From Streptomyces sp. CB00316 (GTDB taxonomy: Bacteria; Actinomycetota; Actinomycetes; Streptomycetales; Streptomycetaceae), in contig NZ_LIXI01000008.1 of assembly GCF_001905595.1 (NCBI RefSeq), positions 62,001 to 126,000 of the forward strand: a stretch of 64,000 nt of DNA. The letters run 5' to 3'. Position numbers and translations under genes: made by a program. This document shows positions 54,899-63,911 of this stretch, piece after piece. The notes beneath the pieces are model-generated. The model saw nothing but the letters and a program-made list of their open reading frames with translations, was not told where the DNA came from and made no database searches. The stretch's first letter is position 1, and every line of letters begins with the position of its first letter.

Positions 54899-56311
54899 TC
54901 AGGACTCCTCGGGGCCGTACCAGAGCGTGGTGGCGTTGCAGAACTCGCGGATGCCGTGCCCGGCCAGTTCGCGCCCGAAACCGGAGCGCTTGATCCCGCC
55001 GAAGGGCAGGGCCGGGTGCGAGGCGGTCATCCCGTTGAAGAAGACCCCGCCCGCCTCCAGGTCGCGGGCACACCGCTCCTGCTCCCCCGGGTCGCGGGTC
55101 CAGACGTTGGAACTGAGCCCGAACGGAGTGTCGTTGGCGAGGTGGACCGCCTCGTCGAGGTCGGCGACCCGGTAGAGGGTGGCGACCGGGCCGAAGGTCT
55201 CCTCGCGGTGGATGCGCATGGCGGGGGTGATCCCGGCGAGCACGGTCGGGTCGTAGAACCAGCCGTTCTCCAGGCCGCCGCCGAGCTTGTCGGGCCGGCC
55301 GCCGCCGCACAGGACGGTGGCGCCGCGTTCGACGGCGTCGTCGACGAGCTCCTCCAGATCCGTGCGGCCCTGCTCGCTGGAGAGCGGTCCGATGTCGGTG
55401 GTCTCCTCCAGCGGGTCGCCGACGGTGAGGGCCCGCATCCCGGCGGTGAAGTGCTCGGCGAACGTTTCGTACACATCGGCGTGGACGATGAACCGCTTGG
55501 CCGCGATGCAGGACTGGCCGTTGTTCTGGACGCGCGCCGTGACCGCCGTGGCCGCGGCCTTCTCGACATCGGCCGAGGGGAGCACCACGTACGGGTCGCT
55601 GCCGCCGAGCTCCAGCACGGTCTTCTTGACCTCGTCACCGGCGGTGGAGGCGACGGCGCGGCCCGCCGGTTCGCTGCCGGTGAGCGTGGCCGCCGCGACC
55701 CGGGGGTCGCGCAGGACCGCGTCGACGGCGCCCGAGCCGATCAGCAGCGTACGGAAGCAGCCCGCCGGGAATCCGGCCCGGTGGAAGAGGTCCTCCAGGT
55801 AGAGCGCGGTCTGCGGGACGTTCGACGCGTGCTTCAGCAAACCGACGTTGCCCGCCATCAGCGCGGGGGCGGCGAAGCGGACCACCTGCCAGAGGGGGAA
55901 GTTCCACGGCATGACGGCGAGGACGACACCGAGCGGGCGGTAGCGGACCAAGGCCCGGGAGGCACCCGAGTCCGTCACGTCGGCGGGGTCCGGGTGCTCG
56001 TCGGCGAGCAGGCGCTCGGCGTTGGCCGCGTACCAGCGCATCGCCTTGGCGCACTTGGCGGCCTCGGCACGGGCCGCGGTGACCGGCTTGCCCATTTCGA
56101 GGGTCATCGTGCGGGCGATGGTGTCACGGTCCTCGTCCAGCAGGTCGGCGGCCCGGTTCAGCCAGGCGGCGCGCTGCTCGAAGGGGGTGGTGCGGTACTG
56201 CTGGAAGGTGGTGTGGGCGGCGGTGATCCTGCGCTCGGTCTCCTCCTCACCGAGGGCGTCGTAGGACCTGATCAGTTCGCCGTTCGCGGGGTTGACCGTC
56301 GCGATGGGCAT
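54899..56311 (-). CDS. NAD(P)-dependent aldehyde dehydrogenase (succinate-semialdehyde type)
   Basis: The protein has 470 residues from ATG 56311 after AAGGAGG. Motifs: MPIATVNPANGELIRSYDAL, MPWNFPLWQVVRFAAPALMA (cofactor site), ATLTGSEPAGRAVAS, catalytic Glu in VLELGGSDPYVVL, catalytic Cys in NNGQSCIAAKRF and EETFGPVATLYRV. It is closest to the shorter succinate-semialdehyde dehydrogenases (GabD1 type), which use NADP. It is the first gene of the unit with xfp; reduction or oxidation of a C2-C4 aldehyde linked to the phosphoketolase products is possible. Confidence 0.92.
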   Translation of the reverse strand: MPIATVNPANGELIRSYDALGEEETERRITAAHTTFQQYRTTPFEQRAAWLNRAADLLDEDRDTIARTMTLEMGKPVTAARAEAAKCAKAMRWYAANAERLLADEHPDPADVTDSGASRALVRYRPLGVVLAVMPWNFPLWQVVRFAAPALMAGNVGLLKHASNVPQTALYLEDLFHRAGFPAGCFRTLLIGSGAVDAVLRDPRVAAATLTGSEPAGRAVASTAGDEVKKTVLELGGSDPYVVLPSADVEKAAATAVTARVQNNGQSCIAAKRFIVHADVYETFAEHFTAGMRALTVGDPLEETTDIGPLSSEQGRTDLEELVDDAVERGATVLCGGGRPDKLGGGLENGWFYDPTVLAGITPAMRIHREETFGPVATLYRVADLDEAVHLANDTPFGLSSNVWTRDPGEQERCARDLEAGGVFFNGMTASHPALPFGGIKRSGFGRELAGHGIREFCNATTLWYGPEES

Positions 56312-56463
56312 GGCAGTGGCCTCCTTGCATCGGTACTTCGACGGTGCCGCGCCGTGCGGTCGGGCGCAACGCGGCCCCTTCCGCACGTACCCGGCCGACG
56401 CGGATCATGCGTGCCGGGTGGGGCACGTTCCGCGTCGGCCGGGGTACGCGAGCTGTCGGGGAC

Positions 56464-56922
56464 CTATACGAGTGCCGCGAGCGGGGCTCGGCGCGACTCG
56501 AGTACGCCGGGCAGCGGAGGGTACGGCAGCAGTCGCGCGGTCTGCGGCGCCTGGGCGTAGCGGGTGAACCAGACCACTTTGCCGTCCGTGGTCCGGCAGG
56601 TGCCCCAGCTGTCGCTGAGGGCCATCACCCGGCTCAGTCCGCCGCCGGACGGCAGCAGTCGTGGCATCCGGGCACTGTTGTCGGCGACGGACACGGTGAC
56701 GTGCCGGCCGGTCCAGCGGAGTTCGAGGACGCACGTGTTGGCGTCGCCGACATGCCGATGGACGTTGGTCAGGAGTTCGTCCATGGCCCGGCACACCGGC
56801 CGGACGTGGAGTTCGAGACTCCAGTGACGAAGGTGCGCGGCGACGATGCGCCGCACCTGGGAAACGCGCTCTGCCGACACCTGCAGTTCGACCGAATAGT
56901 GCCGGTCGAGTGGAACGGTCAT
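56464..56922 (-). CDS. HATPase (anti-sigma-factor-kinase-like) protein
   Basis: The 152-residue protein starts at ATG 56922 after GAGGAG. The GHKL ATPase core has VCRAMDELLTNVHRHVG (N box), VTVSVADNSARMPRLLPS (G1 box) and GGGLSRVMALSDSWGTCRTT (G2), typical of the SpoIIAB/RsbW-like HATPase_c_3 proteins abundant in Streptomyces. It should phosphorylate or bind STAS proteins and control sigma factors; the STAS protein at 18234 is not linked. The C-terminal ~25 residues are a Pro/Leu/Ala tail. Confidence 0.88.
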   Translation of the reverse strand: MTVPLDRHYSVELQVSAERVSQVRRIVAAHLRHWSLELHVRPVCRAMDELLTNVHRHVGDANTCVLELRWTGRHVTVSVADNSARMPRLLPSGGGLSRVMALSDSWGTCRTTDGKVVWFTRYAQAPQTARLLPYPPLPGVLESRRAPLAALV

Positions 56923-57101
56923 CGTCGAGGCTCCTCACCGCGAGGCCCACATGCTTCACCCCGTCGTACCAACGACCCCCGAACACGAAGCGTGAGCACC
57001 AATCACTTCTGGGTCACTCAACAGGGTGACTCGGGTGCGCCGTCCCCGCAACAGATGAGCTATTGGCCCTGGTGAGGGCCGTCCGGCCGCCGCAGGAGGC
57101 G

Positions 57102-59198
57102 TCACAGGAGGTAGGGCAGCAGCCGGTCGGGGGTGAGCGGCAGTTCCCGCAGCCGGGCCCCGGTGGCGTGGCGGACCGCGTTCCCGATGGCGGCCGCGGT
57201 GCCGACGATACCGATCTCGCCGATCCCCTTGGAACCCATGGGGTTGAGGTGGCGGTCGTCCTCGTCGATCCAGTGCGCCTGGATGTCGAGGGTGTCGGCG
57301 TGGACGGGCACGTGGTAGGCGGCCAGGTCCTTGGCCGTGAAGTCGCCGAAGACCGGGTCGATGGCGGATCCCTCGGTCAGCGCCATGCCGATACCCATGA
57401 CCATGCCGCCGGTGAACTGGGAGCGTGCGGTGCGGGCGTTGAGGATCTTCCCGGCGGCATACACGCCGAGGAGCCGGCGGACCCGGACCTCGCCGGTGAC
57501 GGAGTCGACGGCCGTCTCGGCGAAGTGGGCGCCGAAGGCGTGCCGGGCGTACGGGGATTCGGCGGCGGCCTCCTCCTCGGTGTCGCCGGTGGCGGTGAAC
57601 CCCTCGGCGGGCAGCGGGCCACGGTGGCCGGCCAGGCGGTCGGCCAGGGCGGTCGCCGCCTTGTGCACGGCCCAACCCCAGGAGGCTGTGCCGGAGGAGC
57701 CGCCGGCGAGAGGGGCGGTGGGCAGGTCGGTGGAGCCGATCCGCACGTAGACGCTCTCCACGTCGGTGGCGAGGGCCGACGCGGCGATCTGGGCGAGGAC
57801 GGTCCGGGCGCCGGTGCCGATGTCGGTGGCGTTGACCTCGATCCGGAAGGTGCCGTCGGCCGCCGCGTGGGCGCGTGCGGAGGACCGGGAGACGAGGACG
57901 GGGTACGTCGCCGAGGCCACGCCCGTACCGAGCAGCCAGCGGCCCTCCTGGCGGACGGCGGGACGGGGGTCGCGGCCGTGCCAGCCGAAGCGCTGGGCGC
58001 CTTCGCGCAGGCAGGTGGCCAGGCCCCGGCTGCTGAAGGGGCGGTCGCTGTCCGGTTCGGTGGCCGGGTCGTTGCGCAGCCGCAGATCGACCGGGTCCAT
58101 GCCGAGGGCGGAGGCGAGTTCGTCCATGGCCGACTCCAGCGCGTACATCCCCGAGGCCTCGCCCGGCGCGCGCATCCAGGAGGGGCTGGGGACGTCGAGG
58201 GCGGTCACCCGGTGGGTGGTCGTGCTGTCCGGGGATCCGTACATCGTGCGGGCGGGTACGGCGGCCTGCTCGACGAACTCCTTGATGGTGGAGGTGTGGG
58301 TGACGATCTCCTGGGAGACGGCCTGGAGGACACCGTCGAGGTCGGCGCCGAGGCGCACCCGCTGGATGGTGGGGGCCCGGTGGCCGACGACCTCCGCGAG
58401 CTGGGCGCGGGGGAACACCATCTTCACCGGGTGGCCGGTGTGCCGGGCGGCCATGGCGGCCAGGATCGCCTGGGGGCGGGTGGTGCCCTTGGAGCCGAAT
58501 CCGCCGCCGACGTGCTCGGAGACGACGGTGATGTGCGCGGGGTCCAGGTCGAAGACCCGGGCGAGGCTCTTGCGTACGCCGTTGGAGCCCTGGCTGGAGT
58601 CGTGGACGGTGAGGTGCCCGTCCTCCCACCACGCGGTGGCCGCGTGGGGCTCCATGGGGTGGTTGTGGAGCGAGATGAGGCGGTAGGTGGCGTCGACCTG
58701 GACGGGGGCGGCGGCGAAGGACCGCTCGAAGTCCCCGCGCTTGCGGACGGCGGGGAAGCCGCCGTTGGCCTCCTCGGGTGTGTAGAGGCCCGGGTGGTCC
58801 TCGGTGAGGGTCACGTCGTGCTCGTCGCTCTCGTACTCGACGAGCAGCCGCCCCGCGCCCGTCCGGGCGGCCTCGGGGGAATCGGCGACGACGAGGGCGA
58901 TCGGCCAGCCGTGGTGCGGGACCCGGTCGCTCTGGAGGACGGCGAGGATCGGGTCATCGGGTTCGGCGAGGGCCGGCGCGTTGTCGTGGGTGAGGACGGT
59001 GTGGACGCCGGGGACGGCGAGCGCGTCGACCGCACGTACGGCGGTGACCCGGCCGGCGGCGACGGTGGCCGCAACCGGCCAGGCGTACAGGGTGCCGGGC
59101 GGAGTGTGCTCGGCCGCGTACCGGGCGGTGCCGGTGACCTTGTCCCGGGCCTCCCTGCGGACGACGGGCGCACCGGTGAGCTGCGGGGCGTGGGTCAT
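57102..59198 (-). CDS. paoC: PaoC-like molybdenum-cofactor aldehyde oxidoreductase large subunit
   Basis: The protein has 698 residues from ATG 59198 after GGAGG. It belongs to the xanthine dehydrogenase family: VVRREARDKVTGTARYAAE (start of the hammerhead domain), EHVGGGFGSKGTTRPQAILA (Moco contact), PSWMRAPGEASGMYALESAM and the catalytic Glu in MGSKGIGEIGIVGTAAAIGN. Size and motifs fit E. coli PaoC/YagR, the periplasmic aromatic-aldehyde oxidase, rather than true xanthine dehydrogenase. It is last of the three-gene set, 38 bp after paoB. No Tat signal is seen here, so the complex may be cytoplasmic. Confidence 0.9.
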   Translation of the reverse strand: MTHAPQLTGAPVVRREARDKVTGTARYAAEHTPPGTLYAWPVAATVAAGRVTAVRAVDALAVPGVHTVLTHDNAPALAEPDDPILAVLQSDRVPHHGWPIALVVADSPEAARTGAGRLLVEYESDEHDVTLTEDHPGLYTPEEANGGFPAVRKRGDFERSFAAAPVQVDATYRLISLHNHPMEPHAATAWWEDGHLTVHDSSQGSNGVRKSLARVFDLDPAHITVVSEHVGGGFGSKGTTRPQAILAAMAARHTGHPVKMVFPRAQLAEVVGHRAPTIQRVRLGADLDGVLQAVSQEIVTHTSTIKEFVEQAAVPARTMYGSPDSTTTHRVTALDVPSPSWMRAPGEASGMYALESAMDELASALGMDPVDLRLRNDPATEPDSDRPFSSRGLATCLREGAQRFGWHGRDPRPAVRQEGRWLLGTGVASATYPVLVSRSSARAHAAADGTFRIEVNATDIGTGARTVLAQIAASALATDVESVYVRIGSTDLPTAPLAGGSSGTASWGWAVHKAATALADRLAGHRGPLPAEGFTATGDTEEEAAAESPYARHAFGAHFAETAVDSVTGEVRVRRLLGVYAAGKILNARTARSQFTGGMVMGIGMALTEGSAIDPVFGDFTAKDLAAYHVPVHADTLDIQAHWIDEDDRHLNPMGSKGIGEIGIVGTAAAIGNAVRHATGARLRELPLTPDRLLPYLL

Positions 59199-59236
59199 GG
59201 CGGCGGGGCCTCCGGTCGGTGGGCGGGGGGGTGGGG

Positions 59237-60247
59237 TCAGGTGGCCGGGCCGGCCTCGGGGCGTCGCGGGTCGCTGAGTTCGCCGAGGACGTCCTGGGCG
59301 ACGCGGCGGACGAGGTCCACCTTGAAAGCGTTGTCGCGCAGGGGCTGCGCCTCGGCCAGTTCGGCGATCAGGGCGTGCTGGAAGGCGGCGGGGGTGGCGG
59401 GGGCGCCGAGCAGTTCGGCCTCGGCCCTGCGGGCGCGCCACGGCCGGTGGGCGACACCGCCGAACGCGAGCGTGGCCCGCTCCACACGGCCGGCCTCCAC
59501 CTGGAGGGTGGCGGCGACGGAGACCAGGGCGAAGGCGTACGACGCCCGGTCGCGGGCCTTGCGGTAGCGGGAGACCGTACCGGGGGCGGGCGGCGGGAGC
59601 ACCACCTCGGTGATCAGCTCGCCGGGCCTGATCACGGTGTCCTGGTCGGGGTTCTCCCCCGGCAGCCGGTGGAACTCGGTGACGGGGACGGCCCGTTCGC
59701 CCTCCGGCCCCAGCAGCAGCACGGTGGCGTCGAGCGCGGCGAGGGCCACGGCCATGTCGGAGGGGTTGGTGGCCACGCACTCCTGCGAGTGCCCGAGGAT
59801 CGCGAGGTCGCGGTGGGAGCCTTCGCGGGCGGGGCAGCCGGAGCCGGGGCGCCGCTTGTTGCAGGGCTTGGAGACGTCCTGGAAGTAGGAGCAGCGGGTG
59901 CGCTGGAGGAGGTTGCCGCCGGTGGTGGCGGTGTTGCGGAGCTGACCCGAGGCCCCGGCCAGCAGCGCCTGGGTGAGCACCGGGTAGTCGCGGCGTACGT
60001 CGGGGTGGGCGGCGAGGTCGCTGTTGCGGACGGTGGCGCCGATCCGCAGGCCGCCGTCCGGGGCCGGGGCCACCCGGCCCAGCGGCAGTTTGGTGACGTC
60101 GATGAGGAGGCCGGGTTCCTCGACGCCGAGTTTCATGAGGTCGACGAGGTTGGTGCCACCGCCCAGGAACCGGGCTCCGGCTCCCTCCGCGCAGAGCCGT
60201 ACGGCCTCGGCGGTGGTGGTGGGTCGCTGATAGCCGAACGGCTTCAC
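59237..60247 (-). CDS. paoB: PaoB-like FAD subunit with an extra Fe-S cysteine cluster
   Basis: The protein has 336 residues from GTG 60247, overlapping paoA by 4 bp. The FAD-binding type 2 (CO-dehydrogenase flavoprotein) fold shows ARFLGGGTNLVDLMKLGVEE, the loop QLRNTATTGGNLLQRTRCSY and a C-terminal FGGVAHRPWRARRAEAELLG. Four cysteines (RCSYF, KPCNK, SGCPA, QECVA) in the loop after GGNLLQ correspond to the [4Fe-4S] site known in E. coli PaoB/YagS. It carries electrons between the 2Fe-2S subunit and the acceptor. Confidence 0.9.
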   Translation of the reverse strand: MKPFGYQRPTTTAEAVRLCAEGAGARFLGGGTNLVDLMKLGVEEPGLLIDVTKLPLGRVAPAPDGGLRIGATVRNSDLAAHPDVRRDYPVLTQALLAGASGQLRNTATTGGNLLQRTRCSYFQDVSKPCNKRRPGSGCPAREGSHRDLAILGHSQECVATNPSDMAVALAALDATVLLLGPEGERAVPVTEFHRLPGENPDQDTVIRPGELITEVVLPPPAPGTVSRYRKARDRASYAFALVSVAATLQVEAGRVERATLAFGGVAHRPWRARRAEAELLGAPATPAAFQHALIAELAEAQPLRDNAFKVDLVRRVAQDVLGELSDPRRPEAGPAT

Positions 60248-60807
60248 GGTGTCACGTCCTCGATGGCTTCGACGATCCGGGGGTAGGCCCCGCACCGGCA
60301 CAGGTTGCCGCTCATCCGCTCGCGGATCTCCTCCGCGTCGAGAGGGGCGGGGTCCGCGGTCAGGGCGTCCGGCGGGGTGGCGTGCGACGGGTGGCCGTCG
60401 GCGGCCTCTTTGAGCATGCCGACGGCCGAACAGATCTGCCCGGGGGTGCAGTAGCCGCACTGCAGGGCGTCGCGTTCGACGAACGCCTGCTGCAGAGGGT
60501 GGAGGGTGTCGCCGTCGGCGAGACCCTCCACCGTGGTGATCGCCGCGCCGTCCTGGGCGACGGCGAGCAGCAGACAGCTGTTGGCGCGGCGCCCCTCCAC
60601 GAGGACCGTGCAGGCGCCGCACTGGCCGTGGTCGCAGCCCTTCTTGGCACCGGTCAGGCCGAGCTGTTCCCGCAACAGGTCCAGGACCGTGGTGCGGTGG
60701 TCGAGCGTCACCTCGGTCTCCTCTCCGTTGACGTGGAGGGTCACGGTGGACCGTTCGACGGTGACCGGTTCCGGTGCGGTGACCGTTTCCAGGGCGAGGG
60801 AATCCAT
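60244..60807 (-). CDS. paoA: PaoA-like 2Fe-2S subunit of aldehyde oxidoreductase
   Basis: The protein has 187 residues from ATG 60807 after AAAGGTG. It contains two [2Fe-2S] sites: the plant-ferredoxin cluster CDHGQCGACTVLVEGRRANSC and the alpha-helical cluster CGYCTPGQICSAVGML with CRCGAYPRIVEAI. It passes electrons from the Mo site to FAD. Unlike E. coli PaoA it has no Tat leader (it begins MDSLALETVTAPEPV). It is the first gene of the operon. Confidence 0.92.
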   Translation of the reverse strand: MDSLALETVTAPEPVTVERSTVTLHVNGEETEVTLDHRTTVLDLLREQLGLTGAKKGCDHGQCGACTVLVEGRRANSCLLLAVAQDGAAITTVEGLADGDTLHPLQQAFVERDALQCGYCTPGQICSAVGMLKEAADGHPSHATPPDALTADPAPLDAEEIRERMSGNLCRCGAYPRIVEAIEDVTP

Positions 60808-60893
60808 GCTCGAACACCTTTCACATCGGGCTGCTGTCGGCCCTGCTCACAGGCTCTTCGGCGTACGCGGCCCCGCGGGGGCCACCGAGCGTG

Positions 60894-61283
60894 TCAGCGG
60901 TTGTCCAGGCGCAGCCTCACCTCCTGCTCCTGGTCCCCCGCCGCCGTACCGACGACGCGCACGGCGAACGCGCCGGTGAGGTGCTCCCGGAGCCGGTCGA
61001 CGGCCCAGTAGCCGCCCTGGGCGTCCACCGTGACCGGGGCGGTCAACGTCACGGGTTCGGCGGCGGCCTTCGGCTCGGACACGTCGACGGTGGTGACCCA
61101 GACGGTCGGGCGGGGGCCGCTCGTCGCCTCGGGTGCGTCGCCCGCGTCCCGGTCGGAGTCGAAGGCGCTGCCGAGCACGCCGAACACGCTCCGCGCGTCC
61201 GCGAGGTCGCACCGGCTCAGCGACACCAGCACCTCCTGACCGGCCGTCGAGTCGTCGCCGCTTCGTTCGGGGGTGCTGTTCAC
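60894..61283 (-). CDS. Conserved hypothetical protein, 129 aa
   Basis: The GTG start at 61283 follows GGAAGGAA. The sequence (LVSLSRCDLADARSVFGVLG; PTVWVTTVDVSEPKAAAEPV; GYWAVDRLREHLTGAFAVRV) has an alternating strand/helix pattern and no signal peptide. I do not recognise a family. It lies on the same strand as paoABC, 86 bp upstream, and as the LLM gene, so it could be part of either transcript. Confidence 0.6.
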   Translation of the reverse strand: MNSTPERSGDDSTAGQEVLVSLSRCDLADARSVFGVLGSAFDSDRDAGDAPEATSGPRPTVWVTTVDVSEPKAAAEPVTLTAPVTVDAQGGYWAVDRLREHLTGAFAVRVVGTAAGDQEQEVRLRLDNR

Positions 61284-61372
61284 GGGGTTCCTTCCATCGG
61301 GTGCCGGCCCTCGGGTCCACTCCAGGCTCACCCCGCACCGGGCCGACGGCGACACGGGAGGGCCGAAGAGGG

Positions 61373-62338
61373 CTACAGGTCGCGCAGAGCGGGCAGGAGG
61401 GACTTCTCCGCCCACGAGATGAAGGACTGCTGGTGTTCCCCGCCCACCTGGACCAGTGCGATCTCGGTGAATCCCGCGTCGCTGTAGGCGCGCACCGCGT
61501 CGACGAACGTGTCGACGTCCTGTCCGCACGGGATGGCCGACGCGATGTCCTCCTTGCGGACGAGTTCGGTCGCCTGGGCGAAACTCGCCGGTCCGGGGAG
61601 TTCGGAGTTGACCTTCCAGCCGCCGACCGACCAGCGGAACTGTTCGTGGGCGCGGGCGACGGCGGCGTCCCGGTCGGGGTCGTAGCAGACGGGCAGCTGG
61701 CCCACCCGGGGCTTGCCTTCGCCTCCGTGCCGGTCGAAGTCGTCGAGCAACCCGCTCTTGGGCTCGGTCGCGATCACCAGGTCGGCGCCACGGCCGGCGA
61801 GCGCGCAGGAGACCGGGCCGGAGACCGCGACACCGATCGGCACCCGGGTCTCGGGCAGGTCCCAGAGCCGCGCGTTCTCCACGTCGAAGTGGGTGCCGTG
61901 GTGGCTGACGTCACCGCCGTCGAAGAGGGCACCGATGATCTCCACGGCCTCTTCGAGCATCTCCAGCCGCACATGGGCGGCGGGCCATCCCCCGCCGACG
62001 ACGTGTTCGTTGAGGTTCTCGCCGGAGCCGAGGCCCAGCCGGAAGCGCCCCCCGGCGAGGATCTGCAGCGTCGCGGCCTTCTGGGCGACGACGGCCGGGT
62101 GGTAGCGGGTGGTCGGACAGGTCACGTACGTCATCAGGCCGATCCGCTCGGTGGCCTGCGCCGCCGCGCCGAGGACCGCCCACGCGTAGGGGGCATGACC
62201 CTGTTCCCGGAGCCAGGGGAAGTAGTGGTCGGAGGTGACGGAGAAGTCGAATCCCGCCTTTTCCGCGGCCACCACGTCCCGCACGAGCTCTCGGGGTCCG
62301 GTCTGTTCGGTCATCATCGTGTAGCCGATTCGCACCAT
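61373..62338 (-). CDS. F420-dependent luciferase-like (LLM) oxidoreductase
   Basis: The protein has 321 residues from ATG 62338 after AGGGGAA. The TIM barrel of the FGD/F420 glucose-6-phosphate dehydrogenase-like group shows FDFSVTSDHYFPWLREQGHA, AWAVLGAAAQATERIGLMTY, the VTCPTTRYHPAVVAQKAATL loop, LGLGSGENLNEHVVGGGWPA and an EMLEEAVEIIGALFDGG helix. It uses deazaflavin F420 to reduce or oxidise an alcohol, sugar phosphate or enoyl substrate; the substrate is unknown. It is monocistronic or follows nothing obvious upstream, where a DUF6479 gene is divergent. Confidence 0.88.
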   Translation of the reverse strand: MVRIGYTMMTEQTGPRELVRDVVAAEKAGFDFSVTSDHYFPWLREQGHAPYAWAVLGAAAQATERIGLMTYVTCPTTRYHPAVVAQKAATLQILAGGRFRLGLGSGENLNEHVVGGGWPAAHVRLEMLEEAVEIIGALFDGGDVSHHGTHFDVENARLWDLPETRVPIGVAVSGPVSCALAGRGADLVIATEPKSGLLDDFDRHGGEGKPRVGQLPVCYDPDRDAAVARAHEQFRWSVGGWKVNSELPGPASFAQATELVRKEDIASAIPCGQDVDTFVDAVRAYSDAGFTEIALVQVGGEHQQSFISWAEKSLLPALRDL

Positions 62339-62426
62339 GCGAAACGCTTTTCCCCTGAGGTACTCATAAAACATGAATTGATGTGAACAGCCGACTGACG
62401 CCCTCCTCCCGGGGTATGCGGCAACC

Positions 62427-62783
62427 ATGGACGTATCGAACGGAGCCACGCAGTCACTGGCCGCCCCACTCGCCGACGGGACGGGCGCGCTGGCGGCCGT
62501 CCTCTTCCCCATCGCCGCGCTCGCCGTGGTGGGTCTGCTGATCGGCGGTTTCCTGCTCGGCAAGCGGAAGAAGGACGCCGAACTACCGCCGCCGCTCCCC
62601 CACGAGCAGCCCACGAAGCCGGAGAGGCGCACGCACATCGAAGCGCACGACCCGCACGCCTCCGACCGCTTCCCCGCCGACGGCAGCGCCCTCAATCCGC
62701 ACCAGCTCGACGATCACGGCAACACGCCGCTCCCGCCCCACCAGGACGACCCGCGCACCGATACGGATCCTCCGCGCAGCTGA
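62427..62783 (+). CDS. DUF6479-type small membrane protein
   Basis: The 118-residue protein has one transmembrane helix (about 23-46, AAVLFPIAALAVVGLLIGGF), a basic stop-transfer GKRKK, and a hydrophilic Pro/His/Asp-rich cytoplasmic tail. This matches the Streptomyces DUF6479 family, present in many copies per genome, of unknown role. The ATG at 62427 has only a weak ribosome site. It is divergent from the F420 enzyme. Confidence 0.75.
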   Translation: MDVSNGATQSLAAPLADGTGALAAVLFPIAALAVVGLLIGGFLLGKRKKDAELPPPLPHEQPTKPERRTHIEAHDPHASDRFPADGSALNPHQLDDHGNTPLPPHQDDPRTDTDPPRS

Positions 62784-62835
62784 CCCCTCCCCCGCGGAGG
62801 CGGGTCCGCCGGCCCCCTCGTCACCGGAGGCGGTG

Positions 62836-63045
62836 ATGAGCCGGTCGGTCGCCGATCGACGAACCCGCGTCACGGTCCTGGTCGCGCTCGCGGCCAACCT
62901 CGTGATCGCGCGCAGCCAAGACCGTGGGCGGGCTGATCTCAGGCTCACCCGCCGTGCTGTTCGACAACTTGGTCGGACTCCGAGCGCGGCCCGCGTTGCG
63001 CCGCCGCACGGGGCGGCCGATGGTGGGTGCTGGACCGCAGCGGCC
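62836..63045 (+). pseudogene. N-terminal remnant of a cation-diffusion-facilitator (CDF) transporter
   Basis: After GGAGG, ATG 62836 reads MSRSVADRRTRVTVLVALAA and NLVIA, the first helix of CDF efflux proteins. A frameshift at about 62914 leads into AAKTVGGLISGSPAVLFDNL, the CDF second segment, and then nonsense. Five of six helices are missing. Confidence 0.75.
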
Positions 63046-63081
63046 GCCCCGCGCCGCACACCCGTGAGAAGGCAGTGGACC

Positions 63082-63906
63082 ATGACCGGAAGCGATCCCC
63101 GTACGGCCCCCTCGGCAGCGCCCCTGACGGGCCCCGCCGCGCCGTGCTGGGTCACCCTGATGACCCGGGACCTGCAGGCCGCCCAGCGGTTCTACACCGG
63201 GGTCCTGGGCTGGTCGTTCCGCCCGGGGCAGCTCGGCGCGGAGTTCTCCGTGGCCCGGCGCGGCGACATCCCGGTGGCGGGCATCTACGCCGTGTCGACC
63301 GCGTACCAGGTCGCGGTGGCGTGGACGCCGTACTTCGCGGTCGCGGACGCCGATGTGGCCGCCGCCCGGGTCCGGGAGCGCAGCGGCACGGTGGCGGTGG
63401 GGCCGCTGACGCTCGGCAAGGGCCGGGGCGTCCTGGCCTCCGACCGGGACGGTGCCGCGTTCGGCCTCTGGGAGCGCACCGAGCCCTCCTCCTCCCCGCC
63501 GGCCCCCGACGGCCACGCGCACGCGTGGCTGCGGCTGCGGACCCGCAACGCCTTCGACGCGGCGATCTTCTACGGCGAGGTACTCGACTGGGCGAGCGGA
63601 CGTGCCGGATGCTGCGACGTCGCGTACGAGGGTGACGAGGTCATCGTGCGGTGCGAGGGGCGGCCGCTGGCCCGGATCGGCTCCGGGGCGGTGGAGGCCG
63701 CCGTCGATCCTCTGGTGCGCCCGCACTGGCAGGTGCAGTTCCCGGTGGACGACGTCCCCGTGACGGTCGCGGCGGCCGAACGGCAGGGCGGCTCCCTGGT
63801 CGAGGAGCGGTCCGTCCTCGGCGGCAAGGAGGCCACCCTGCGGGACCCTGACGGCGCGCTGTTCACGGTGACCGATCTGCGCGGCCCGGTGGGCCCGGAG
63901 AACTGA
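63082..63906 (+). CDS. Two-domain VOC protein
   Basis: The protein has 274 residues from ATG 63082 after GAGAAGG. Two VOC domains: the first (about 15-135) starts APCWVTLMTRDLQAAQRFYT, the second (about 140-270) HAWLRLRTRNAFDAAIFYGE, ending KEATLRDPDGALFTVTDLRG. Two-domain VOC proteins of this size are common in actinobacteria as glyoxalase/dioxygenase-like or antibiotic-binding proteins; metal ligands are not fully conserved here. It follows the CDF remnant directly and converges on a gene at the window edge. Confidence 0.85.
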   Translation: MTGSDPRTAPSAAPLTGPAAPCWVTLMTRDLQAAQRFYTGVLGWSFRPGQLGAEFSVARRGDIPVAGIYAVSTAYQVAVAWTPYFAVADADVAAARVRERSGTVAVGPLTLGKGRGVLASDRDGAAFGLWERTEPSSSPPAPDGHAHAWLRLRTRNAFDAAIFYGEVLDWASGRAGCCDVAYEGDEVIVRCEGRPLARIGSGAVEAAVDPLVRPHWQVQFPVDDVPVTVAAAERQGGSLVEERSVLGGKEATLRDPDGALFTVTDLRGPVGPEN

Positions 63907-63911
63907 CCCGC

